From the IMG/VR virus record IMGVR_UViG_3300019742_000005, positions 1-45,631 of that record: a stretch of DNA of 45,631 nucleotides. The stretch is one strand, 5' to 3'. Below, piece after piece: positions 16,728 to 24,422 of the stretch. Both the position numbers and the translations under genes were made by a program. The stretch's first letter is position 1. Every line of letters begins with the position of its first letter. This DNA is from a virus. The notes under the pieces are model-generated. The model was not told where the DNA came from. It searched no databases and saw only the letters and a list, made by a program, of their open reading frames with translations.

Positions 16728-17192
16728 GTGTTCAAAGATTATATACTAACGGACGAAATAACTCAAAAAGGTTCTATAGAACCTGCAAATATATCCATTA
16801 TGATTAAAAATATGACAGAATTTTCAGATTATCAAAAGTATGGACATACTGTGCTATTACATAAACAAGCTTATATGATTCCAAGCTATATCAAAGAGAT
16901 TATAGAAAGAAATACATTTACTAATTTAGAAAATCTTATGCCTATTGAGTATCTAATGGATATTGTGGGAAATAGTTATAATTATATAGAAAATAAGTTT
17001 AGTATTGTTAAAATCCCTAGGGTTAAAAAAAGATTTATTAAAATAATAGATAAGGAGTTGAATGATGTAATGTTTAATGAGAGATTAGTTAAAACAACTG
17101 TGAAAGCTAAGGAAATGATGGAATTAATAGATAATGAACTTATAGAAGATTATATGCAAATTTCTGAATCAAAATATTTGGTTTGGTATTAA
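16728..17192 (+). CDS. Hypothetical protein (154 aa), GTG start
   Basis: Unrecognised. The start is GTG 16728, placed 4 nt after an AAAGGAAATAG site. The protein is largely helical, with a basic patch (IPRVKKRFIKIIDKEL). Its position just upstream of the gp32 operon suggests a replication or late-transcription role, but nothing in the sequence proves it. Confidence 0.72.
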   Translation: MFKDYILTDEITQKGSIEPANISIMIKNMTEFSDYQKYGHTVLLHKQAYMIPSYIKEIIERNTFTNLENLMPIEYLMDIVGNSYNYIENKFSIVKIPRVKKRFIKIIDKELNDVMFNERLVKTTVKAKEMMELIDNELIEDYMQISESKYLVWY

Positions 17193-17211
17193 AATAAAAG
17201 GAGAATAAAAG

Positions 17212-17604
17212 ATGGAAAGAAGAGAAGCTTTAAAGGGTATAGGAGTATTGAGTACATTACTAATAGCACCTACTATGGTATTTGGAGATGAGGTAGATGA
17301 GTTTGTATATTTGCATTATAAACCAGTTAATGATGACGGTGGAGTACTTATATATAGTAATGAAACTTATAATAAGTTGCTAGATAAATGTGGTGATGAT
17401 AATGCTATAGATGGTTATATTAGACTTTTAGGAGATAAATCAGAATTTAGATACTCATTTTTGACAAAAGATGAGTTTAATAGCTTAGATAAAAGGAATT
17501 GTAATTTAACTTATGCCAATTTTTGTTCCAAGGGTTATAAATTTCTATCTATAAAAGAGATAAAAAATAAATCAAAATACATTAGTAAAAAGCTAATATT
17601 TTAA
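17212..17604 (+). CDS. Exported protein with Tat-like signal peptide (130 aa)
   Basis: The N-terminus MERREALKGIGVLS has a twin-arginine pair (residues 3-4) in a context like RRxxLK. A hydrophobic stretch (GVLSTLLIAPTMVFG) and a plausible cleavage site before DEVDE follow. This suggests export to the periplasm by the host Tat or possibly Sec pathway. The mature part (about 105 residues) has three or four cysteines and no family I recognise. Signal peptides are rare among T4-type core genes, so this may be an envelope-acting accessory gene. AAAAGGAG lies upstream. Confidence 0.72.
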   Translation: MERREALKGIGVLSTLLIAPTMVFGDEVDEFVYLHYKPVNDDGGVLIYSNETYNKLLDKCGDDNAIDGYIRLLGDKSEFRYSFLTKDEFNSLDKRNCNLTYANFCSKGYKFLSIKEIKNKSKYISKKLIF

Positions 17605-17627
17605 ATAAAATTTCTATAAAATACAAT
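17601..17627 (+). promoter_or_regulatory. Possible promoter for gp32-like gene
   Basis: TACAAT at 17622-17627 after an A/T-rich stretch, followed by an A-rich leader to the 17674 start. T4 gene 32 is autoregulated through its leader; I see no clear pseudoknot here. Confidence 0.4.
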
Positions 17628-17673
17628 ATGAATTTAAAGAATTCAAAAACTAAAACAAATTAAAAGGTACTAT

Positions 17674-18732
17674 ATGAACACAAACACACTAGATACACTA
17701 GACTTCGGCGATGACTTAAACTTCGATGTAATTGAGACAAAATTAGGAGTTACACAACAAGAAAAAAAGAATTATGTAGATGAAAGATTTTGGAAACTTT
17801 CAATGAATGAAAATAAAGTGGGTAATGCTATTATCCAACTACTTCCGACAATGGAAATTGATGAGAATGGTAAGTTTGAAGTTTCTACAAATGCTTCTAT
17901 TCTAACCTATGAAAATTGGAATGCTTATGATGATGTTACTAAGAAAAAAAGACCTTTTACTTGTACATCACCATCTACAATTGGATTACCTTGCCCTGTT
18001 AATGACCTTAGAAATGCTATTTACGCACAAGATACTACAGAATCACAAGACGAAGCTAAGTTATGGTGGCCTAAGACTACATACATTACAAATATTAAAG
18101 TAATTAAAGACCCTGCTAATCCTCAGAATGAAGGTAAAATCTTCTTATGGAAGCATAAAAAAGAAATTGCTGATATTATCAATGAAGCTACTAATCCTGA
18201 CCAATCTTTAATTGATATGGGTGAATTACCTAAAAAGATGTACAATCCTTTAAGAGGTGATACAGCAGAAGACCAAGGTGTAAATGGTATTAATTATAGT
18301 TATTATATTAGATTGAATCTTTCGGGTTCACCTATTCCTAGTTATAAAAATACTAAAATAGAAAGAGCTAAATCTTCTTATAAATCATCCGATGAGGTTA
18401 AACATGAACTTCAAAATAATTGTTATTCACTAAAAGAGTTTCTACTTCCTGAAAATATTGAGTCTTATGAAGAAATTCAAAAAAGACTTACTTGGATGTT
18501 AGCTAAATATAAATCTAAAACAATGTCAGAAAGTACATTTAATGCTGTTGTTGATGAATTATTTGGAGTTAATAAGGTAGCTAAAGTAGAGACTCCCGCT
18601 GTACAAGCTGAACAAATTAATCCTAGTCCTATTGAAGATGTTAGTACTCCTTTTGAAGAACCTACACCTAAGGCACAAGTTGAAGAAAAACCAGCTGACG
18701 ATATGGATTTAGGTTTTTTAGATGATATTTAG
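17674..18732 (+). CDS. 32: T4 gp32-like single-stranded DNA-binding protein
   Basis: Binds and protects ssDNA at the fork and recruits replication partners. The 352-aa protein has DERFWKLSMNENKVG near residue 36, where gp32 has its conserved 'FWKL' segment. YITNIKVIKDPANP and NEGKIFLWKHKKEI match the gp32 core, and GINYSYYIRLNLSG follows. The tail is low-complexity and acidic (about 300-352), ending DMDLGFLDDI, as in gp32 where the acidic tail contacts partners. The zinc site looks degenerate. Of the T4 ligands His64, Cys77, Cys87 and Cys90, only two cysteines (Cys97, Cys107) align: CPVC reads CPVN here, and the histidine is not evident. It sits upstream of rnh, as in T4. Confidence 0.93.
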   Translation: MNTNTLDTLDFGDDLNFDVIETKLGVTQQEKKNYVDERFWKLSMNENKVGNAIIQLLPTMEIDENGKFEVSTNASILTYENWNAYDDVTKKKRPFTCTSPSTIGLPCPVNDLRNAIYAQDTTESQDEAKLWWPKTTYITNIKVIKDPANPQNEGKIFLWKHKKEIADIINEATNPDQSLIDMGELPKKMYNPLRGDTAEDQGVNGINYSYYIRLNLSGSPIPSYKNTKIERAKSSYKSSDEVKHELQNNCYSLKEFLLPENIESYEEIQKRLTWMLAKYKSKTMSESTFNAVVDELFGVNKVAKVETPAVQAEQINPSPIEDVSTPFEEPTPKAQVEEKPADDMDLGFLDDI

Positions 18733-18799
18733 AAACCCTAATTTAAGGAGCTAAAATCCCACAAATGATAACTATATTATGAGTATGAACAAAAATAAA

Positions 18800-18868
18800 A
18801 TAAAGTCTCTTTTGAGGCTTTATCCAAATCTTTCTAAAAGTTATTAAAGATATTTTTCAGAAAGATTT
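18800..18868 (+). terminator. Two hairpins downstream of the gp32-like gene
   Basis: First hairpin: 18800-18809 pairs with 18814-18823 (10 bp, one G-U, TTTT loop). Second: AAATCTTTCT (18826-18835) pairs perfectly with AGAAAGATTT (18859-18868) across a 23-nt loop. The first could terminate or attenuate transcription so that gp32 is made in excess over downstream genes, although no strong T-run follows. The second could stabilise or process the mRNA. They fill most of the 156-nt gap. Confidence 0.5.
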
Positions 18869-18888
18869 CAAAAGCCAAAAGGAAATAA

Positions 18889-19161
18889 ATGAATAAAATT
18901 AAACTACCTAGACACAAAGCAAGTCTACAAATCACTCATAATCAACATAAAGACTTTTATGAAGATATTGAAGAATATATATCTAATTTAGCCCTATTGG
19001 ATGATGACCTTATGGATGATTATGGAGATATATTACAAAAATGTATAGATAATGATTCTATATGGGAAATGACTTGGTATCCTGATACACCTATAGGAAG
19101 TTACAAAACATTTAGTGATACTTTTGAGGGTTTATTTACTGAGGATATAGAATATGAATAA
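18889..19161 (+). CDS. Conserved T4-like phage protein of unknown function (90 aa)
   Basis: Small acidic protein. The order LQITHNQHKDFYEDIEEY, then KCIDNDSIWEMTWYPDTP, matches a hypothetical protein I recognise from T4-like phages (...HK.YYE..EEY...KCIE.DSIW...WYPDTPVG...). Its role is unknown. It precedes rnh and overlaps it by 8 nt, supporting a replication-linked function by association only. Confidence 0.8.
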   Translation: MNKIKLPRHKASLQITHNQHKDFYEDIEEYISNLALLDDDLMDDYGDILQKCIDNDSIWEMTWYPDTPIGSYKTFSDTFEGLFTEDIEYE

Positions 19162-20278
19162 AATAACAATCATAGACTTCTCTCACCTTTGTATGAGAAT
19201 GCTTCATATATCTGTATTAGAAACTACCCCAAAAGTTAAAGATGGATTATTTATAACAAAAGAATATGAATCATATCTTAAACACCTCATCTTTAACTCA
19301 ATCTCAATTATTAAAAGTAAATTAGAGGGTGAAATTGTTATAGCTATGGATTCAAAAGGAAATTGGCGTAAAGATATTTATCCTGATTATAAAGGTCAAA
19401 GAAAAAAAGTAAAAGACGATTCTAAAATTAATTTCAAAGATTTTTATGGAATTGTTAATGATATTTTGGAAGTTATGATTGAATCTTTTCCTTTTAAAGT
19501 TCTTAAAGTAGATAAAGCAGAGGCTGATGATATAGCAGGTGTAATAGCTCAAAGATTTGGAGATGAAATTGATATAACTCTTGTGACATCTGATAAAGAT
19601 TGGTTTCAAGTTATGGTAGAGAATCCAAAAGTAAAAGTTTACGACCCAATGAAAAGAGAATTTAAAAAATTAGATGAATTTGATTGTAAAATTTTAAATA
19701 CTAAATGGGGAGATATTTCAAGATTCACTCTTAGACACGCATTAAAAGGTGATACAGGAGATAATATCAAAAAAATCAATAAAGATACTGTATTTAGTCC
19801 TAAATTTTTAGGTTATCTTAAGGAAAATGATTGTAAAATCAAAGAAGTAAAGGACTTTAATAATTTTGAAAATAGAGGAATGTTATTAGAGAATTTTAAT
19901 ACCTTTAAAAAAGTAACAAGTGGTAAACTTAAAGGTAAAGATTCTGATATAAAAGATGTCTATAAAGATGTTAGATTAATGGGAGTTGAAAAGATTATAG
20001 AGGATGAAAATTCTTTAGAAACTTATATTAATTCTCACGAACTATATGAAGGGAGATTAGAATTAAATCTAAATCTAGTTGATTTTAATAGAATTCCTCA
20101 ATATTTAAAAGATAATATTGTAAAAGATTTTAAAGAAACTAAAGTAACATATAATCCTGAAAAGATAAAGGAATATTTTATAGATGAAGGATTAGCTGAT
20201 TTGGCAAGAAAAGCTAATAGTTTTTTTGATTCAAGATTTGAAATTGAGTATACAACTTATGATGATTTTGAGTTCTAG
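19154..20278 (+). CDS. rnh: T4-type RNase H (5'-3' exonuclease, FEN-1 family)
   Basis: Removes RNA primers and flaps from lagging-strand fragments. The 374-aa protein has the FEN-1/T4 RNase H acidic sites in order: IIDFSH (Asp8), AMDSKGNWRKDIYPDYKGQR, KAEADDIAG and VTSDKDWFQV, then LKGDTGDNI in the helix-hairpin-helix region. T4 RNase H is about 305 aa; this one is longer at the C-terminus, which ends acidic and aromatic (TTYDDFEF). That ending recalls, without matching, the LDEF tails of the methyltransferases. It lies downstream of gp32 in T4-like order, and repeat copy 4 follows. Confidence 0.92.
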   Translation: MNKITIIDFSHLCMRMLHISVLETTPKVKDGLFITKEYESYLKHLIFNSISIIKSKLEGEIVIAMDSKGNWRKDIYPDYKGQRKKVKDDSKINFKDFYGIVNDILEVMIESFPFKVLKVDKAEADDIAGVIAQRFGDEIDITLVTSDKDWFQVMVENPKVKVYDPMKREFKKLDEFDCKILNTKWGDISRFTLRHALKGDTGDNIKKINKDTVFSPKFLGYLKENDCKIKEVKDFNNFENRGMLLENFNTFKKVTSGKLKGKDSDIKDVYKDVRLMGVEKIIEDENSLETYINSHELYEGRLELNLNLVDFNRIPQYLKDNIVKDFKETKVTYNPEKIKEYFIDEGLADLARKANSFFDSRFEIEYTTYDDFEF

Positions 20279-20297
20279 TTTTTGGTTCTAGTTAGGA

Positions 20298-20414
20298 GTA
20301 TCTACGATTGAATATAATAATATAAATTTTTTAATTCTTTTTCTTTATTATAAGGATTTTTATTTACAAATTTTACTTTTTATAAGTTTTTATTATATTT
20401 TAATTAGTAGATGG
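20298..20414 (+). repeat. Dispersed intergenic repeat, copy 4
   Basis: 117 bp from GTATCTACGATTGAATATA (20298) to GTAGATGG (20407-20414). Same orientation as copy 2, and an almost identical promoter follows it. Confidence 0.88.
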
Positions 20415-20425
20415 TTTTATGTTAT

Positions 20426-20447
20426 ATTAAGTTTAAAAGAGTATAAT
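20426..20447 (+). promoter_or_regulatory. Early-type promoter
   Basis: ATTAAGTTTAAAAGAG followed by TATAAT at 20442-20447, matching the promoter after repeat copy 2. Confidence 0.7.
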
Positions 20448-20465
20448 ATTATTAAAAGGAAATAA

Positions 20466-20699
20466 ATGAAAGATAAAGGAATATTTTATGACTGTAATAT
20501 ACCTCCTGATAGAGATGGCTATAATCTTATTGAATTAAGTGAAGACATTTACAAATATGAAAAGATTGTAAATATTACAAGAGTTGAGATTATTGGTGAA
20601 AAAGGAAGAGAGTTTTCAAAGTGGTTAAATAATTCACATTATGAGATAATGGTTCAAGATGATGGTAGAACTATTAAATTAATTGAGAAAACTAATTGA
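20466..20699 (+). CDS. Hypothetical protein (77 aa)
   Basis: Unrecognised small protein between two early-type promoters. The pattern KIVNITRVEIIGEKG suggests beta strands. AAAAGGA lies upstream. Confidence 0.7.
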   Translation: MKDKGIFYDCNIPPDRDGYNLIELSEDIYKYEKIVNITRVEIIGEKGREFSKWLNNSHYEIMVQDDGRTIKLIEKTN

Positions 20700-20724
20700 T
20701 TTTTATTATATAATTTTATGTTAG

Positions 20725-20746
20725 ATTAAGTTTAGAAGGGTATAAT
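20725..20746 (+). promoter_or_regulatory. Early-type promoter
   Basis: ATTAAGTTTAGAAGGG followed by TATAAT at 20741-20746. A 6-codon frame (20765-20785, MKYFND) with a good AAAGG site follows; its stop overlaps the primase ATG, so primase translation may be coupled to this leader. Confidence 0.65.
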
Positions 20747-20777
20747 GTTATTGAAAGGTATAAGATGAAATATTTTA

Positions 20778-21806
20778 ATGATTGAAGATATAGATAAAAG
20801 ATACTTTCTACAAGTATCACCAACACAAGATATAGGTTATATTAAACCAACAGATATTTCTAAATCTTGTGATATTTGTGGAGAGGGTAAATCTTATGGT
20901 AGAGAATATAGACTACATCTTTATATGAAATCTTCATACGAAATACCTGCTGTTAAATGTTTTAATTGTGGATACTCTTCTAATCTTTATGGATACCTTA
21001 AAGAAAATCATTCAAGTGAATTTATGAATTATATGAAAGAGAAAAGAGATGAGACTTTTAATGACCTAACAACTATTAAAGATTCATATAATGATTTAGA
21101 AATTTCAAAAGAAACTAAAGAAATTATAGAAATCCCTATAATCAAACAAAACACCCTATTAGAACCTTTTAATCTTATAGACCCTATACCTAACCTTAGT
21201 AAACTAAATGAAGCCTCTATAAGCTATTTAAAAGGTAGAGGATTAGAACCTAAAGATGATTGGTTATATGCAGAAAAAGGCACTAAATTTATGTTTAATG
21301 ATGTAGAAATATATCTAAATGATTATATAATAGTTCCTTTAACATATAAAAATAAATGGTATGGTTTTCAAGCTATTGGGTATATTGAGAAAAGATTTTT
21401 TGTATATTTATTAGATGGAAATGATGGTTATAAAGTTTGGAATTGGTTTAATATAAATCCAAATGAACCCGTATACATTTTTGAAAGTATTTACGATGCT
21501 ATGAGTTCAGGATTAGATAATGTTATAGCACAATTAGGAAGTTCTTTAGGAGAGGATAGACTAAAGGAACTTAAAGAACCTATATTTGTTTTAGATAATC
21601 ATAATATAGATGAAACAGCTAATAGAGAAACTTTGAATTACATAAAAGCCGGTTATAAAGTTTTTATATGGAGTACAAAGATACCTCTAAAATTTAAGGA
21701 TACAAATGATTTATTAAAAGCAGGGGTAAATATGGATAAAATAAAGAAGTTGATTCTTGGTAATATTTTTCAGGGATTTGAGGCTGAGGTTAGGTTGGGT
21801 TTATGA
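20778..21806 (+). CDS. 61: T4 gp61-like DNA primase
   Basis: Makes RNA primers for lagging-strand synthesis. The 342-aa length equals T4 gp61. An N-terminal zinc finger has Cys31-x2-Cys34 and Cys61-x2-Cys64 (CDICGEGKSYG, KCFNCGYSS). The TOPRIM core has YIFESIYDAMS (Glu236, Asp240) and FVLDNHNID (Asp273 to Asp278). NDYIIVPLTYKNKWYGFQ matches the gp61 segment before TOPRIM. The start ATG 20778 is poorly spaced from its AAAGG site, which instead serves a hexapeptide frame overlapping this ATG. The stop overlaps the next gene by 4 nt, so a methyltransferase is co-translated with primase. Confidence 0.92.
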   Translation: MIEDIDKRYFLQVSPTQDIGYIKPTDISKSCDICGEGKSYGREYRLHLYMKSSYEIPAVKCFNCGYSSNLYGYLKENHSSEFMNYMKEKRDETFNDLTTIKDSYNDLEISKETKEIIEIPIIKQNTLLEPFNLIDPIPNLSKLNEASISYLKGRGLEPKDDWLYAEKGTKFMFNDVEIYLNDYIIVPLTYKNKWYGFQAIGYIEKRFFVYLLDGNDGYKVWNWFNINPNEPVYIFESIYDAMSSGLDNVIAQLGSSLGEDRLKELKEPIFVLDNHNIDETANRETLNYIKAGYKVFIWSTKIPLKFKDTNDLLKAGVNMDKIKKLILGNIFQGFEAEVRLGL

Positions 21807-22621
21807 GTAATACATTTTTTAGATATTCAGGAACTAAGTTAAAATATACTAAACAAATAAATAGATATATTAATCAAAGTTCTAGTAATATTTATGTTGA
21901 GCCTTTTGTTGGTTCTGGTGCTGTTTTATTTAATCTTGAAAAAGAATTTAATGAGTATATTGTAAATGATATTGATAGAAACATTACAAGAATTTATAAA
22001 ACATTTAAGGAAATTAATTATAATGATTATTTAAAAGAGATTGAATTTATAGAGTCTAAATTTGGTTCTATAAAGGACTCAAAAGAGAGTTATTATAATT
22101 TTAGAAATTGGTTTAATGATGAATTTTGGAACACCAATACAACCAAAGAGGGTATATATTTACATTTTTTGGCTAACTCGTGTATCAATTCTTTTCTAAG
22201 ATTTAGTAAAAATGGTATGAATCAAAGTTATGGTAAAAGATTTTATAAATTAGATTTAGAATCTTTTGATAAAATTAAGAGTGTTCTAGGTAAAACTAAA
22301 ATATTTAATTTGAATTATAGAGATATATTTAAGAAATATCCAAATGCTTTATATTTTCTTGACCCTCCATACTTTAGTCAAAAATCATCATATTCGGGGT
22401 TTATATCCAATGATTTAATTGAGTTTTTGAAGTTAATAGAAGATAAAGAATATATTTATACTGATATTCTAAATGAGTTTAATAATTCTTTAGAAAATAG
22501 AGAATTAATTAGAGAGATGGTATCTACATCACCAAATAGAAAGATAGAAAAGAATGGAAATATAGAATATATTTTTAGTTCAATTATATTGGATGATGGG
22601 GATATTTTAGATGAATTTTAA
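21803..22621 (+). CDS. D12-class N6-adenine DNA methyltransferase (Dam-like), LDEF tail
   Basis: SAM-dependent adenine-N6 methyltransferase. FRYSGTKLKYTKQINRYI at the start and motif I VEPFVGSGAVLFN (about 33-45) are typical of D12 enzymes. Motif IV is FLDPPYFSQ, the canonical DPPY. The C-terminus ends DGDILDEF, the shared methyltransferase tail. It overlaps the primase stop by 4 nt and is followed by a C5 methyltransferase, so primase and three modification enzymes form one operon. The target sequence cannot be read from the protein; GATC-type specificity is only a possibility for this class. Confidence 0.93.
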   Translation: MSNTFFRYSGTKLKYTKQINRYINQSSSNIYVEPFVGSGAVLFNLEKEFNEYIVNDIDRNITRIYKTFKEINYNDYLKEIEFIESKFGSIKDSKESYYNFRNWFNDEFWNTNTTKEGIYLHFLANSCINSFLRFSKNGMNQSYGKRFYKLDLESFDKIKSVLGKTKIFNLNYRDIFKKYPNALYFLDPPYFSQKSSYSGFISNDLIEFLKLIEDKEYIYTDILNEFNNSLENRELIREMVSTSPNRKIEKNGNIEYIFSSIILDDGDILDEF

Positions 22622-22631
22622 AGGAGAGAAA

Positions 22632-23630
22632 ATGAAAAATAACAAACCAACTTTTGTTGATATATTTGCAGGTGCAGGTGGATTATCATGTGGATTAGAG
22701 ATGGCTGAATTTAAAGGTATATGTGCCTTAGAAATTAATGAATACGCTTGTGAAACATATAGTTCAAATTTTACTCACCCTATTATATGTGGAGATGTAA
22801 CAAAACAATCAATAAAGGATGAACTATATACTAATATAGAAAATTATTTTGGTTGTAATGATATTCAAGGTAAAGTTGATTTAATATCAGGGGGATTTCC
22901 ATGTCAGGGGTTCAGTATGTCAGGTAAAAGAGTTATAGAAGACCCTAGAAATTCACTATATAAAGAGCTTAAGGATATTGTAAATCACATTAAACCTAAA
23001 TTTATCCTTATGGAAAATGTTGTTGGGTTGAGGTCAATGTTAGGTGGGAAAGTAGAGGAGAAGATATTAGATGATTTTAGAGAAATTGGTTATAATATTG
23101 AAGTTAAAACACTAAATTCAGCTGATTATGGTGTCCCTCAAACAAGAAAAAGAGTGATATTTATAGGTAATAGAATAGGTGATGATATTATATATCCTAG
23201 AGCTTTATATTCAAAAGATGAATATAAAACGGTTAGAGACTCTATTGAAGATTTAATGGATAAAGATGAAACTTTTTGTGAAAATCATATCAAAACTAAA
23301 CACAAACCTCAAATGATAGAAAGATTAAAAGCTATTGAACCCGGTAAAAGTTTGTATAAAAATTATTCTGACGCTTGGAAGAAGATTGAATGGGATAAAC
23401 CGTCTTGTACAATTAAAGAAAACCATGGTGGAGTTAATGTTCACCCTGAATTAGGTCGTGTTATTACTCCTAGAGAAATGGCTAGACTTCAATCCTTTCC
23501 TGATGAATTTAAATTTAAAGGTGCTAAAAAGTGGCAACTTATACAACTTGGAAATGCAGTTCCTCCTTTAATGGCAAAAGCTATAGGGGAAGAAATTATA
23601 AAGAGTTTAGACTATGATTCAACTTTATAA
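22632..23630 (+). CDS. DNA cytosine-5 methyltransferase, without LDEF tail
   Basis: Methylates cytosine C5. All main motifs are present: I VDIFAGAGGLSCG, IV GGFPCQGFSMSG with catalytic Cys in PCQ, VI MENV, VIII QTRKRVIF, IX LARLQSFPDEF-type and X QLGNAVPP. At 332 aa it is a standard-length monospecific enzyme. I start it at ATG 22632, with AAGGAG just upstream; ATG 22611 lies inside the previous gene without a good site. It has no intein, unlike the other two C5 enzymes here. Its tail (SLDYDSTL) lacks the LDEF tag, and its end overlaps the next gene by 17 nt. Confidence 0.95.
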   Translation: MKNNKPTFVDIFAGAGGLSCGLEMAEFKGICALEINEYACETYSSNFTHPIICGDVTKQSIKDELYTNIENYFGCNDIQGKVDLISGGFPCQGFSMSGKRVIEDPRNSLYKELKDIVNHIKPKFILMENVVGLRSMLGGKVEEKILDDFREIGYNIEVKTLNSADYGVPQTRKRVIFIGNRIGDDIIYPRALYSKDEYKTVRDSIEDLMDKDETFCENHIKTKHKPQMIERLKAIEPGKSLYKNYSDAWKKIEWDKPSCTIKENHGGVNVHPELGRVITPREMARLQSFPDEFKFKGAKKWQLIQLGNAVPPLMAKAIGEEIIKSLDYDSTL

Positions 23631-24396
23631 TGGCGATTGTTTGGAAGTTATGGATAAACTTATAGAGGATGGTATAAAGGTTGATTCTATAATTTGTGAC
23701 CCTCCTTATGGAACTACAAATTGTTCTTGGGATTCTATTATACCCTTTGAAGAGATGTGGAGTAGATTAAATAAGTTGATTAAACCAAATGGTGCTATTG
23801 TTTTATTTGGTTCAGAGCCTTTTAGTTCTGCTTTAAGGATGTCCAATCTAAAGATTTATAAGTATGATTGGAAGTGGAGAAAATCTAAAGCTAATGGTTT
23901 TTTAAATGTTAAGAAAATGCCATTGAAAGATTTAGAGGATATATGTGTATTTTATAATAAATTACCTCTTTATCACCCACAAGGAGTTATTAGGGTAAAT
24001 AAGATTATAACCAATAATAAAGGTAAAAAAGATAACTCTAAACATTCAAGTGGACATAATGGTGGTTCTATGAAATCAGACAAATACATTCAAAAGTATA
24101 AAAACTATCCAAAACAAGTACTAGATTTTAAAATAGAACCTAAACCTCTACACAATACTCAAAAACCAATACCCTTAATGGAATACCTAATAAAAACATA
24201 TACTAATCAAGATGAGTTAGTTTTAGATTTTACCATGGGTTCAGGAACAACTGGTGTAGCTTGTAAACAATTAAATAGAAAATTTATAGGGATTGAGTTG
24301 GATAAAGATTATTTTGATATAGCTCAAAATAGAATAAACGAAAGTATTTTAGGTTCTAGTTTAGAAATAAAAGAAGATAATTTAGACGAATTCTAA
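23614..24396 (+). CDS. Beta-class amino DNA methyltransferase (N6A or N4C), LDEF tail
   Basis: SAM-dependent amino-methyltransferase in the DPPY-first (beta) order: motif IV CDPPYGTTNCSWD (Asp29-Pro-Pro-Tyr32) near the N-terminus, SAM motif I FTMGSGTTGVACK near the C-terminus, and HNTQKP between. The region between (about 95-170) is the target-recognition part. It shares most of its N- and C-terminal sequence with the 30202 enzyme, but the recognition part differs completely. That suggests a duplication followed by specificity change. It ends EDNLDEF. A late promoter begins 3 nt after its stop. Confidence 0.93.
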   Translation: MIQLYNGDCLEVMDKLIEDGIKVDSIICDPPYGTTNCSWDSIIPFEEMWSRLNKLIKPNGAIVLFGSEPFSSALRMSNLKIYKYDWKWRKSKANGFLNVKKMPLKDLEDICVFYNKLPLYHPQGVIRVNKIITNNKGKKDNSKHSSGHNGGSMKSDKYIQKYKNYPKQVLDFKIEPKPLHNTQKPIPLMEYLIKTYTNQDELVLDFTMGSGTTGVACKQLNRKFIGIELDKDYFDIAQNRINESILGSSLEIKEDNLDEF

Positions 24397-24398
24397 AT

Positions 24399-24406
24399 TA
24401 TAAATA
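24399..24406 (+). promoter_or_regulatory. T4-type late promoter
   Basis: TATAAATA immediately after the preceding stop, 16 nt before the TTG start of the intein-containing C5 methyltransferase. Confidence 0.65.
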
Positions 24407-24422
24407 AAACAAAAGGAATAAA

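Noticed and set aside
17909-18103. + strand frame inside the gp32-like gene
   Set aside because: It is an out-of-frame shadow with low-complexity composition.
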